Below, piece after piece: positions 17,117-25,457 of a stretch of 64,000 bases of DNA (its first letter is position 1; every line of letters starts with the position of its first letter). The translations under genes were made by a program, and so were the position numbers. Origin of the DNA: Desulfobacula sp. (GTDB taxonomy: Bacteria > Desulfobacterota > Desulfobacteria > Desulfobacterales > Desulfobacteraceae); NCBI RefSeq assembly GCF_030145145.1, contig NZ_JAQYWD010000014.1, forward strand, positions 1 through 64,000, in the 5' to 3' direction. Under the pieces are notes generated by a model. The model worked only from the letters and a program-made list of their open reading frames with translations. It was not told the DNA's origin and searched no databases.

Positions 17117-18091
17117 TCAGACGATATGGCGGACCGCTAGAACCGAACAGCCAGCCCTGCTGATGACCCGATCTGTTGTGGAACCCACCAGAAATTGTTC
17201 CAAAAGACTGTAACCGTGTACCCCAAGAATGATCATGTCTATTTTCTCTTTTTCAGCATAGGTGATCAGTTCTTTGTAAGGTTCACCTTCCAGCAGGATG
17301 GTAATGGGCGTACACCAATTCCGGCTATCTTCCGGGACCATGTGGGTCAGCTTATCTTCAAGGCTTTTTAACAGCGCATCTCTGGCTTTTTTATTGTCAG
17401 AGAGTTCTTTTTTCGACAGTCCCGGATATTCAGCCCGGGCCCAGCTGACCTGGTCCCCCCCCGGCACATAGTCAGCCGTAGGGATTGGAATGGATTTTGG
17501 CTTCATCACATGAGCCAGGTAAAGCTGTGTCTGAAATTCCTGGGCCAGACTCAGGGCATAGTCGAAAGCAAGCTGGGAGTCCGGTGAAAAATCACATCCC
17601 ACAAGAATGCGGTTTAACTTTATACTGCCCTCAATCGGGGAATCCAGATGTTTTTCCTTTGCATGCAGCACCAGAAGCGGGCATGACAATATTTTGACCA
17701 GCCGGTTGGTGACCGAACCGATTAAAAACCGTTTGATACCGGATCCGCCATGGGTTGCGGCAATAACCATATTGATATTGTTTTCCCGGGTTATCTGTTC
17801 GATCTCTTCGGCGGGTTGACCGGTTGAGACCCGGATTTCACATTGCATATCCATTTTTTCCGCTATTCGTTCAAGTTTGTCCTGGGCATTCTGGATGCGC
17901 TCACTCTCAATGCCGGCATAGTCAAGATAGGGCGGCATGTGGCTTGAAACCATAAGGGGGCCCGATACAATATGGCACAGGCAAAGTGTGGCATCAAATT
18001 CTGAAGCCAGTGATTTGCCATAGGATAGGATGAGATTGGTAAAGTCTGAAAAATCGATGGCACACATTATTTTTTTGGGTTCTATCCTCAT
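17117..18091 (-). CDS. Tandem universal stress protein
   Basis: A 324-residue protein with two UspA domains (about 1-147, 158-324). Both keep the ATP-binding pattern G-x2-G-x9-G-S: domain 1 has AATHGGSGIKRFLIGSV, domain 2 has LGVHGYSLLEQFLVGST. That suggests real nucleotide binding, unlike the tmc-linked USP. A linker insertion in domain 2 (PTADYVPGGDQVSWARAEYP) is unusual. AGGAGG precedes the start. It forms a two-gene unit with the CBS gene and is divergent from the OYE-USP gene. Confidence 0.9.
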   Translation of the reverse strand: MRIEPKKIMCAIDFSDFTNLILSYGKSLASEFDATLCLCHIVSGPLMVSSHMPPYLDYAGIESERIQNAQDKLERIAEKMDMQCEIRVSTGQPAEEIEQITRENNINMVIAATHGGSGIKRFLIGSVTNRLVKILSCPLLVLHAKEKHLDSPIEGSIKLNRILVGCDFSPDSQLAFDYALSLAQEFQTQLYLAHVMKPKSIPIPTADYVPGGDQVSWARAEYPGLSKKELSDNKKARDALLKSLEDKLTHMVPEDSRNWCTPITILLEGEPYKELITYAEKEKIDMIILGVHGYSLLEQFLVGSTTDRVISRAGCSVLAVRHIV

Positions 18092-18326
18092 AATTCTCCT
18101 CCTTTCTTATCATTGGTGATGGCGTCAAAAACCCTGGAGGGTCTCTTTTTCCATTGGGGTCGCTTTATTCGAACAATCGCCTGCATGGCTGAAGTACGAA
18201 AACCGGTAAAAAGAAGAGGGATGCCAATAACCGATCCGTTTACCTGTATTGTAATCTTCTTCGGCCGGGAACGTCAAGAAAAAATTCAATATATCCGTAA
18301 GGGGCTATTTGCCGTTGGGCAATCTA

Positions 18327-18335
18327 TGATATACT
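18327..18335 (+). promoter_or_regulatory. Extended -10 promoter element
   Basis: TGATATACT (TGn plus TATACT) lies 36 bp before the start at 18371. No good -35 box is visible at normal spacing, which is usual for extended -10 promoters. A short TTGCC/GGCAA hairpin sits just upstream. Confidence 0.45.
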
Positions 18336-18370
18336 GGTTTTAAACACGGATATAAAGGTTGAAATTCATC

Positions 18371-20389
18371 ATGAATCAGTCTGAGAAACAAGATATTACC
18401 GGCTATCCATTCCTTTTCAGCCCACTGAAAATGGGCGGGTTTCAAATGAAAAACCGGCTGGTGGCGTTGCCCGTTCATACCGGGTTTGCCTATCCCGACG
18501 GTGGTGTCAGTGTATGGATGAATGAGTTTTATGCCCGGTTGGCTGGTTCTGGTGTGGCCATGGTGGTTGTCGCAAATGCGGCGGTTTCCAGTGACGGTGT
18601 TGTTTCTAAGTTCAACCTGAGAGTTGATAAGGATACATTTATACCTGCCCTGGCCAAACTCGCAGCAACGATAAAAAAAAGGGGAGCCCTTGCCTGCCTT
18701 CAATTGAATCATGCCGGGCGGTTTGCCAAAACCGCCCGGCCACTGTTACCCTCTCCTGTGACCAGTGAAAATTTATCCTTTAATGTGGAATCTTTAAAGG
18801 ATTTTATGGAATTTTTTCCTTTGGAAAAAAGATTCAGTCTTACCCGATACCTTCTGGGTCAGCTGAATAAATGGCGACAGGCCATGACATCCGATGACCG
18901 GAACAGGGTGATTGAGGCCTTTGGCATGTCCGCTGCCAGGGCCTGTGAGGCCGGTTTTGATATGGTTGAACTCCATGGGGCCAGCGGCTATCTCTTATGC
19001 CAGTATTTGTCGTCTTTTACGAACAAAATAGAGGGTGATTTCGGGGGGACATTCCAGGGTCGGACCACATTTCCCCTTGCCGTCATACAGGAAGTAAAAA
19101 AATGTGTCCCCACTGCATTCCCTGTGGGATTCCGGATTATCCTCAGGGAATGGGTGCCGGACGGCATTGATCTGCCTGAGGCCCTGGCGTTTGCCCAGGT
19201 GCTTGAAAAAAAGGGGATTGCCTATCTTTCTGCCTCTGCAGGGACCTATAATTCCATCTTTTCCCCTGGTGCATTAAAATGGATGGGCAAAGCAGCCTAC
19301 CTGTCAAAAGATATGGCCAAATTGACGGCCAGGGTCAGGATTCCCACCATCACATCCGGAAGGATCATCACCCCTTCCATGGCCGATAAATTAATTGGGG
19401 ATGGTGTTGCGGATTTAATCGGCCTTGGTCGCTCTTTGAGGGCTGACCCCCAATGGGTGGCAAAGGCCATGTCCAGGGATAAAACCCGTCATATAGCCAC
19501 CTGTAAGAATTGTAACTGGTGTCTGAAACGGGTGGTATTGGAACAGGGATTTAACTGCAGCCGCTGGCCAGAAGTCTTCCGGGAACGAACCGCACTGGAG
19601 CATCAGTTGATGACACGCAATTATAAACCCCTATGGGTGATTGCGGACACCCGGGATATTCAAATTTTTAAACAGTCTCTACCGATTCTTCTCCAGGGCA
19701 AACAGCAGACGTTTATCCCGGCGGTTTTGATTCTTAAATCCCTTGTGCCGGATCAAGCGTTTGATCTGGCACAAAAAAAGTTTGTCAAATGGATGGAAAA
19801 TATTTTCGATCCACTCAGATCCAGTCAAGAAAAAGTACATTGGGTTGTGAGAGAACATAAGGGGAACCGGGAAAAAATCGTACAGGATGAAATCGGTCTG
19901 GGGGATTATGGACGGATTTTTATCGGTTCAAACCCAACTGAACCCTGGCGGGATCGACTATTGTATGAACAGCGGGGAAAGGTGATGGTACGCCTTTGCG
20001 CGAACAATCGTCAGGACAAGGTGATGGTGCCGGTTGATCTGTCTCCTGCGACCCTGCTGGTCATGATATTCCTGCGAAAAACCTTGATGCAGGAACAAGG
20101 TTTTTGCCTTCATTTTGTCCATGTCCTGACCGGTAAATCAGACCCGGTTGAACGTCAGTGGGCGAAAATGAAAAAAATTACCGATTTTGACCTCAACACT
20201 CAGCTGGTGTTTGTCCGGCCAAAGACAACCGTGGTCTCGACGCTGGTGGCGGCCATGGCAACCCATAAATATGGGACAGTCATCATGGGAAAACGGGGTC
20301 TTTCCGGGATCAAACGCTGGTTGCTGGGCAGTGTTTCCGCAGGCGTTCTTCGCCATCTTACAGATCAGACCCTGTTTTTAATTGATTGA
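18371..20389 (+). CDS. Old-yellow-enzyme-type flavin oxidoreductase fused to a USP domain
   Basis: A 672-residue fusion. Residues about 10-385 form an FMN-binding TIM barrel of the OYE/2,4-dienoyl-CoA reductase group: LFSPLKMGGFQMKNRLV, CLQLNHAGRF, the substrate-site region DMVELHGASGYL, and the FMN phosphate region around GLGRSLRADPQWV. A cysteine cluster (CKNCNWC and a Cys twelve residues later) fits the 4Fe-4S site of the dienoyl-CoA reductase group. The NAD(P) domain usual there is missing. Instead, residues about 410-672 end in a USP-like ATP loop, MGKRGLSGIKRWLLGSVSAG. Its 3' end overlaps the convergent gene by 25 bp. Substrate unknown. Confidence 0.85.
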   Translation: MNQSEKQDITGYPFLFSPLKMGGFQMKNRLVALPVHTGFAYPDGGVSVWMNEFYARLAGSGVAMVVVANAAVSSDGVVSKFNLRVDKDTFIPALAKLAATIKKRGALACLQLNHAGRFAKTARPLLPSPVTSENLSFNVESLKDFMEFFPLEKRFSLTRYLLGQLNKWRQAMTSDDRNRVIEAFGMSAARACEAGFDMVELHGASGYLLCQYLSSFTNKIEGDFGGTFQGRTTFPLAVIQEVKKCVPTAFPVGFRIILREWVPDGIDLPEALAFAQVLEKKGIAYLSASAGTYNSIFSPGALKWMGKAAYLSKDMAKLTARVRIPTITSGRIITPSMADKLIGDGVADLIGLGRSLRADPQWVAKAMSRDKTRHIATCKNCNWCLKRVVLEQGFNCSRWPEVFRERTALEHQLMTRNYKPLWVIADTRDIQIFKQSLPILLQGKQQTFIPAVLILKSLVPDQAFDLAQKKFVKWMENIFDPLRSSQEKVHWVVREHKGNREKIVQDEIGLGDYGRIFIGSNPTEPWRDRLLYEQRGKVMVRLCANNRQDKVMVPVDLSPATLLVMIFLRKTLMQEQGFCLHFVHVLTGKSDPVERQWAKMKKITDFDLNTQLVFVRPKTTVVSTLVAAMATHKYGTVIMGKRGLSGIKRWLLGSVSAGVLRHLTDQTLFLID

Positions 20390-22416
20390 TCTGTGCAGTG
20401 TTCCGCCTGGGCCTTGATACAGCAGATGGCATGATTCCATACCACGTCATGGGCATAGGCAGGGAACAGGTGTTTGAACAGTTTCCAGAAACTTTGCCGG
20501 ATGATGCCCCGGCCTTTTTTAAAGTTAAACGCAGTGTAAATGACCAAACGATTATTGCCATCTTTCGTGGGCGTGATATCAAACAGCAGTTTTCCCTGGC
20601 GTGTAAACAGTTCCTGGGGGGCATACACCAGTGCTTTGTTCGGAATGCACCGGGCAAGGCGGATATCCATGGAAATCGGCAGGGCTTTTAATTTGTACCG
20701 GATAATGGACCCCACATGGTTTGGCAATCCTGAGATCCTTCGGACATCTACAAATCTGAGCCTGAGAAATCCGGCCGTGTCATCTCCGAATTTCCCCAAC
20801 TCTTTAAATATGGTATGGGATGTCGCCCGGATCTTTATGGAATACATTCGTTCCATTTCAGGCATGGTGTCAAGGGTTATCCCCAGGGGGGCAGATATGG
20901 ACTGCTTGATGTAATCGCGTTTTTCCCTGAGAATGACCGTTGGATACCGGCCATAGGCTCCCCAGTTTAACCCGAAGAAAATTTCCGTGAGAACATTTCG
21001 CAGGGTCTTGACGACCCCTATCAGAAGCGAATAAAAAACAGGGAGACAAAGAAGATCCCGACAGATTTTTCCATAATCCGCTCCCCCGCTGCCAATCTGC
21101 CATAAAACCTTTCCCAGGGGCCATTTGTTCATCCCTTTGAATTTCATTTCAGTGGCAAAGGTCTGGTAGAGAATGCGGCTCAGGATCTCAGATTTTAAGA
21201 TCACCTGTATCAAGCCGAAGATCACCTTTCCATAGCGGTTATCTTTTTTAAGCCAGTGCATCACCCAGCGATTTTCCCGGGCCAGGCTTTTTTTATCCAG
21301 CCCCGTATGGATGACGGTTCGTGCCAGGCTTTTTGCACTTATAAACGCTGAGTAGAGGCCATCCCTGTAGAGCCGTGCCCCCATGGCATCGCCCACCATT
21401 GAAATCCTGTCTTCAAATGGGGACACGGATGGGGTTACCACCATATTGGGGCAGCAGGAGCATTTAATGGGGGTGGTCTCCAGGGTTATAAGCGGTAAAA
21501 TGGCCTGAACGTGGGGAAGCGATAGAAATTGTCGGATAATTTTTTCTGTGTCGTCAGGAAAGGATGCCGTGTCAATACTTTTTCCGGAAAGGGCGATGGT
21601 GAGGTACTCTCGTTTGGGTACAAGGACAATATGATCCAGACGCAACCTTTTTGAACCAGAGACAATCAGGTATAATTCTTTGTTCATATATTTTTTAAGA
21701 TAGGCCCGACCCGGCTTGAGCTCAACCACCAGGGCGGGTCTGACACCGGGGGGGGTGAACCGGGGATTCAGGGTTTGGTAGGACGTCAGAAACCGGTTTA
21801 AGGTATGGGGGGGGGCTGCCGGGGCATTCATTCCTGTGGCGATACAGACAAAATCCGATTTGATGGAGAGCGGCTTTCCCAAAGGGGTTTTTATGGTCAA
21901 AAGCGGGGTTCGGGTGCCGGTGTAACCGATGGTTTCGACGATTCCGGTGATAACGGATGCACCCTTTTCAACGGCTTTTTCTAAAAGAAAATTATCAAAT
22001 CCATCGCCCCGGCATTTCCGGTCCAGGGGCAGGACACCCCGGAAAATCGAATACAGCTTTTGGGGGGAAGGCACTTTCAGGGGAAAATTTTTCCAGAGCC
22101 CATGGATCCATATGTGGGAGAATTCTGTGCCCACTACCTTCCGGGGCAGTTTGAGGTTGCTTTTTGCCATTGCATTGTACAGCCGGGGGGAAATAACCCC
22201 TGCACAGGAATTACACCCCTTCAGGCGCCATTCACCGCCAGGGAATTCCCGGGTCACCCGTTTGTCAATGAGGGTGACCTGAATCGTCTTTCCGGCTATT
22301 TTTGCCTCCCGGAGAAGATGGAGTGCAAAAAAAGATCCTGCCGGCCCGCAACCAATGACAAGAACCCGGCTCTTGTCTTTTAATCCGGTTGCGGTCTGGG
22401 AGTGTCTGCTAGTCAC
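20365..22416 (-). CDS. FAD-dependent oxidoreductase (geranylgeranyl-reductase-like) with SRPBCC-like C-terminus
   Basis: A 683-residue protein. The N-terminal part has the FAD dinucleotide fold VLVIGCGPAGSFFALHLL and a late SMVGDAMGARLYRDGL segment, as in the geranylgeranyl-reductase and related flavoprotein family. Cysteines LKGCNSCAG and KCSCCPN may bind metal or form disulfides. The last 160 residues (from about MERMYSIKIRATSHTIFKEL) resemble an SRPBCC/polyketide-cyclase-like ligand-binding domain. A hydrophobic stretch joins the two. It begins with GTG overlapping the upstream kinase stop (GTGACTAG), so translation is coupled to that kinase. It may reduce a lipid or quinone; the substrate is not known. 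Confidence 0.75.
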   Translation of the reverse strand: MTSRHSQTATGLKDKSRVLVIGCGPAGSFFALHLLREAKIAGKTIQVTLIDKRVTREFPGGEWRLKGCNSCAGVISPRLYNAMAKSNLKLPRKVVGTEFSHIWIHGLWKNFPLKVPSPQKLYSIFRGVLPLDRKCRGDGFDNFLLEKAVEKGASVITGIVETIGYTGTRTPLLTIKTPLGKPLSIKSDFVCIATGMNAPAAPPHTLNRFLTSYQTLNPRFTPPGVRPALVVELKPGRAYLKKYMNKELYLIVSGSKRLRLDHIVLVPKREYLTIALSGKSIDTASFPDDTEKIIRQFLSLPHVQAILPLITLETTPIKCSCCPNMVVTPSVSPFEDRISMVGDAMGARLYRDGLYSAFISAKSLARTVIHTGLDKKSLARENRWVMHWLKKDNRYGKVIFGLIQVILKSEILSRILYQTFATEMKFKGMNKWPLGKVLWQIGSGGADYGKICRDLLCLPVFYSLLIGVVKTLRNVLTEIFFGLNWGAYGRYPTVILREKRDYIKQSISAPLGITLDTMPEMERMYSIKIRATSHTIFKELGKFGDDTAGFLRLRFVDVRRISGLPNHVGSIIRYKLKALPISMDIRLARCIPNKALVYAPQELFTRQGKLLFDITPTKDGNNRLVIYTAFNFKKGRGIIRQSFWKLFKHLFPAYAHDVVWNHAICCIKAQAEHCTDQSIKNRV

Positions 22417-23911
22417 TTTGGGCTACACCCCGGGGATTTCTGGCGGTTTGAGGGACGGTTCGCGGTATTTTAATGATAAAACAGGTCCCTTTGGTTGGTG
22501 TGGATTTTACCTTGATGTCTCCCCGGTGTTGCTGGATGACCTTGTTGGTGATGAACAGTCCCAGGCCTGTTCCTTTGTTGCCTTTGGAGGAAAAGAAAAT
22601 CGTAAAAACCTTTTTCAAAGCGGATGGCTCCATTCCAAGACCCGTGTCCTGAATGCGGAACAGGACTTTTTCCCGATCTATCCGTGCTCTAAAGGAAATG
22701 GTATGGGTTTTTTTTGACGGATTATCGATACAGGCTTCAATGCCGTTTTCAAGTATATTGATCATGGCAGCCTGGAGACTTTTTTCATCAATTTCAAACA
22801 AATCATCATCGGTCAATATGTCCAGGGAGTGGTCGATGGTGATATTATTTTTTCGGGCATTCGTGGTAACAATGCTGATGGTGTCTTCCATGAATTGTTT
22901 GACAGACAGTTTGTTCCACTCCATCTGACGGGTTTTGGTATAGTAAAGAATATCCAGCACCAGCTTTTTTATACGGGAGGTCATCTGCCGGGATAATTCA
23001 AGCCCTTGTTTGGTTTTTCCCCGGTCATTGGTCTTGAATCCCGTATCCATCATGTAAATCCCTCCATCCAGGCTGGTGAGCAGCCCTTTGATGCCATGGG
23101 ATATGGAACCGATCATAAATCCCAGGGACGTTAAATGGTCTTCAAGTCTCCGGGCCTCAGTGATATCTGTGAGCAAGACAAGGGCATGGGTCATCTCGCC
23201 GTTATTGTCCTTTATGGGAGCTGTCCAGCTGAGCACAATATGTTTGACCCCGTCTGAGGAAATAATTTCCATTTCAGAAGCGTGATTATTCCCGTCTTTA
23301 AACGTTTGTTCCACCGGACATTTTGTGCAGGGCTCATCCCTGTTTTTACAGATACCAAAACAGTATTCTCCTGTATGGTGACCGAAATATTCTTTAAATT
23401 TGCGGTTGGAATCCGTGATCTGGTAATCCCGGTCCCGAACATAGATAAAACAGGGGACTTCGTTAAACAATTGTTTGTAATTTTTTTCCGATCGGGCAAA
23501 TCTGCTTTTATAACAGCTTTCATTAAAACAAAGGTGTTTATGAAGATAGCGGTGCTCCAGAGACCGGTTGATATAAAAATCAAATATCTGCTGGGTTGTG
23601 GGCAGGGTGAAAAAATCAGATACACCCCGTTGAAGTGCCCTTACCCCGGTCTCGGGATGGTTCTTATGAACCGCGGCAAGGATTTCCATATGGATGAATG
23701 GTTTCGTAATTGTGGCGACCTTTTCAAGGCATCCCGGGTTTCCCTCGGGGATAAAAATAACCAGGATATCCGGGAATGGTTTTGAGGCGGGAAAATAAAG
23801 GTCCTTGTCAAGGGCAATTGTTTTAAATTCCATCCGGTCATAAAATTTAGATTTTTCAAGATCCAAAATCGAATTTTCAATATAATTTATCAGTAAAATA
23901 GTGGGTTTCAT
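22409..23911 (-). CDS. Sensor histidine kinase, pseudo-receiver-PAS-HisKA-HATPase
   Basis: A 500-residue soluble kinase. Residues 1 to about 120 look like a receiver fold but lack the acidic pair (LLINYIEN), the acceptor Asp (ILVIFIPEGN) and the Lys (FFTLPTT), so it is probably a pseudo-receiver. A PAS domain (about 140-270) holds a four-Cys cluster CFGICKNRDEPCTKCPV that could bind metal or iron-sulfur. The kinase core has the phospho-His in SISHGIKGLLTS, then INILENGIEAC, DTGLGME and KGTGLGLFI. The start at 23911 follows AGGT; the frame extends further upstream without a better start. It is co-translated with the FAD oxidoreductase gene, pointing to redox sensing. Confidence 0.85.
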   Translation of the reverse strand: MKPTILLINYIENSILDLEKSKFYDRMEFKTIALDKDLYFPASKPFPDILVIFIPEGNPGCLEKVATITKPFIHMEILAAVHKNHPETGVRALQRGVSDFFTLPTTQQIFDFYINRSLEHRYLHKHLCFNESCYKSRFARSEKNYKQLFNEVPCFIYVRDRDYQITDSNRKFKEYFGHHTGEYCFGICKNRDEPCTKCPVEQTFKDGNNHASEMEIISSDGVKHIVLSWTAPIKDNNGEMTHALVLLTDITEARRLEDHLTSLGFMIGSISHGIKGLLTSLDGGIYMMDTGFKTNDRGKTKQGLELSRQMTSRIKKLVLDILYYTKTRQMEWNKLSVKQFMEDTISIVTTNARKNNITIDHSLDILTDDDLFEIDEKSLQAAMINILENGIEACIDNPSKKTHTISFRARIDREKVLFRIQDTGLGMEPSALKKVFTIFFSSKGNKGTGLGLFITNKVIQQHRGDIKVKSTPTKGTCFIIKIPRTVPQTARNPRGVAQSD

Positions 23912-24249
23912 TGTTGACCTGTTTGAAGTTGGCAGTGTAAATGTCGGTGACCTTTTTGGGGGCCGGTAACGCGATGGCCGTTGCAGTCGTTTTGACTGTC
24001 TGGCAATGATATCAAAGGCTAAAAAGGTTATCAATTGTTTAATTGCAAAAGCGTGTGGAAATAAATCGGTTTGTTACCAGTGACTGCTTTACCGGTCGTG
24101 ACCTGCCGGGCGCATGAAGGGTATTGTTTTTGTCCCAAGAATTTAGTATGACTCTTCTTTCATGGTTTCAGGAAGGCCTTTTTGGGGGCATTGTGGGGGG
24201 ATTTCAGCAGAATGATATCCTGGCATACGGATATGGAAACAGGTTAAAA

Positions 24250-25452
24250 ATGAAACATAACATTTCAGGCATTTCAGATATACCGGACAAAGACTCTCTC
24301 CAGGCACAATTGTTGCCTTTGTTTTTTTTGACGTCTATTTTTTTCTTGAATTTTATCATCCGGATCATCATTTCACCCCTGCTGCCAACCATATTGGCCG
24401 ATATGCACCTGACCCGGGATCAGGCCGGTTCTTTTTTTCTGGTATCGGCTTCCGGGTATTTTATTTCATTATTATGTTCAGGATTTGTTTCTTCACGGCT
24501 CCAGCACAAACGAACAATTGTTTTTTCAGCAATGGCCACCGGCATTGCATTTATCGCCACAGGGTTCTGCCAGAGCCTGTTGACAATGCGGTTAGGGCTG
24601 TTTGTTGTCGGGATGACATCTGCCTTGTATATTCCTTCAGGCATTGCCATGCTTACAGCATCCATCAGCAGTCGGAACTGGGGAAAGGCCATCGGTATTC
24701 ATGAAATGGCCCCAAATTTAGGATTTCTACTGGCCCCTATCATCAGTGAAGGGCTGCTGTTGTGGCTTTCATGGAGAAGTGTTTTGATGGTGATCGGTGG
24801 CGCCTCCATTTTGACCGGTATTACTTTTTTAAAGTTTTCCAATGTCGTGGATTTTCCTGGAGAATCCCCCAGACTCAAATCCATTTTACCCCTTGTAAAA
24901 ACCCCCTCTTTCTGGATGATGATGACATTGTTCAGTTTAGGCGTAGCCGGAACCATGGGGATTTATTCCATGCTGCCCTTATATCTTGTTAACGAGCACG
25001 GCATGCTTCAGTCCCAGGCCAATACACTGATTACCCTGTCCAGGATTTTAACATTGCCCATTGCACTATTGGTCGGCTGGCTGTCAGATCGTTTCGGGTT
25101 GAAACAGACGCTGGCAGCCGTCCTTTTATTAACCGGTATTTCAACCCTGTTGATCGGCCTGTTATCCGGCTGGCCCATGACGGCTGTTATTTTTTGCCAG
25201 CCAGTGCTTGCGGTCTGTTTTTTCCCGCCTGCATTTGCCGCCCTGTCCCATATCGGGTCTAAAGAAACCCGCAATATTGCCGTTTCCTTTACCATTCCCT
25301 TTGCCTTTCTGGTGGGCGGGGGCGTTGTTCCAAGTGTCATCGGGATTTTGGGGGAAAAAGGATCTTTTTCCATGGGTTTTGTGGTGGTCGGTATTTTTAT
25401 TTTTTTCGGTGCTGTGGTCCCCTTTTTCCTTAAACTTCAGGAAAACAATTAA
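24250..25452 (+). CDS. Major facilitator superfamily transporter
   Basis: A 400-residue protein with about twelve hydrophobic spans after a short cytoplasmic N-terminus. The loop 2-3 region (CSGFVSSRLQHKRTIVF) and its repeat in the second half (LLVGWLSDRFGLKQTL) match the MFS signature G-x3-D-R/K-x-G-x-R/K. A few residues upstream are also open but the ATG at 24250 starts just before the first soluble segment. The class is uncertain (organic anion or drug/metabolite); no substrate can be assigned. It is a single gene, convergent with the HDOD-GGDEF gene with only five bases between stops. Confidence 0.85.
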   Translation: MKHNISGISDIPDKDSLQAQLLPLFFLTSIFFLNFIIRIIISPLLPTILADMHLTRDQAGSFFLVSASGYFISLLCSGFVSSRLQHKRTIVFSAMATGIAFIATGFCQSLLTMRLGLFVVGMTSALYIPSGIAMLTASISSRNWGKAIGIHEMAPNLGFLLAPIISEGLLLWLSWRSVLMVIGGASILTGITFLKFSNVVDFPGESPRLKSILPLVKTPSFWMMMTLFSLGVAGTMGIYSMLPLYLVNEHGMLQSQANTLITLSRILTLPIALLVGWLSDRFGLKQTLAAVLLLTGISTLLIGLLSGWPMTAVIFCQPVLAVCFFPPAFAALSHIGSKETRNIAVSFTIPFAFLVGGGVVPSVIGILGEKGSFSMGFVVVGIFIFFGAVVPFFLKLQENN

Positions 25453-25457
25453 CCCGC

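Noticed and set aside
18113-18343. 76-codon frame between the divergent USP and OYE-USP genes
   Set aside because: No ribosome-binding site, no recognisable domain, and it covers the probable promoter region of the OYE-USP gene.
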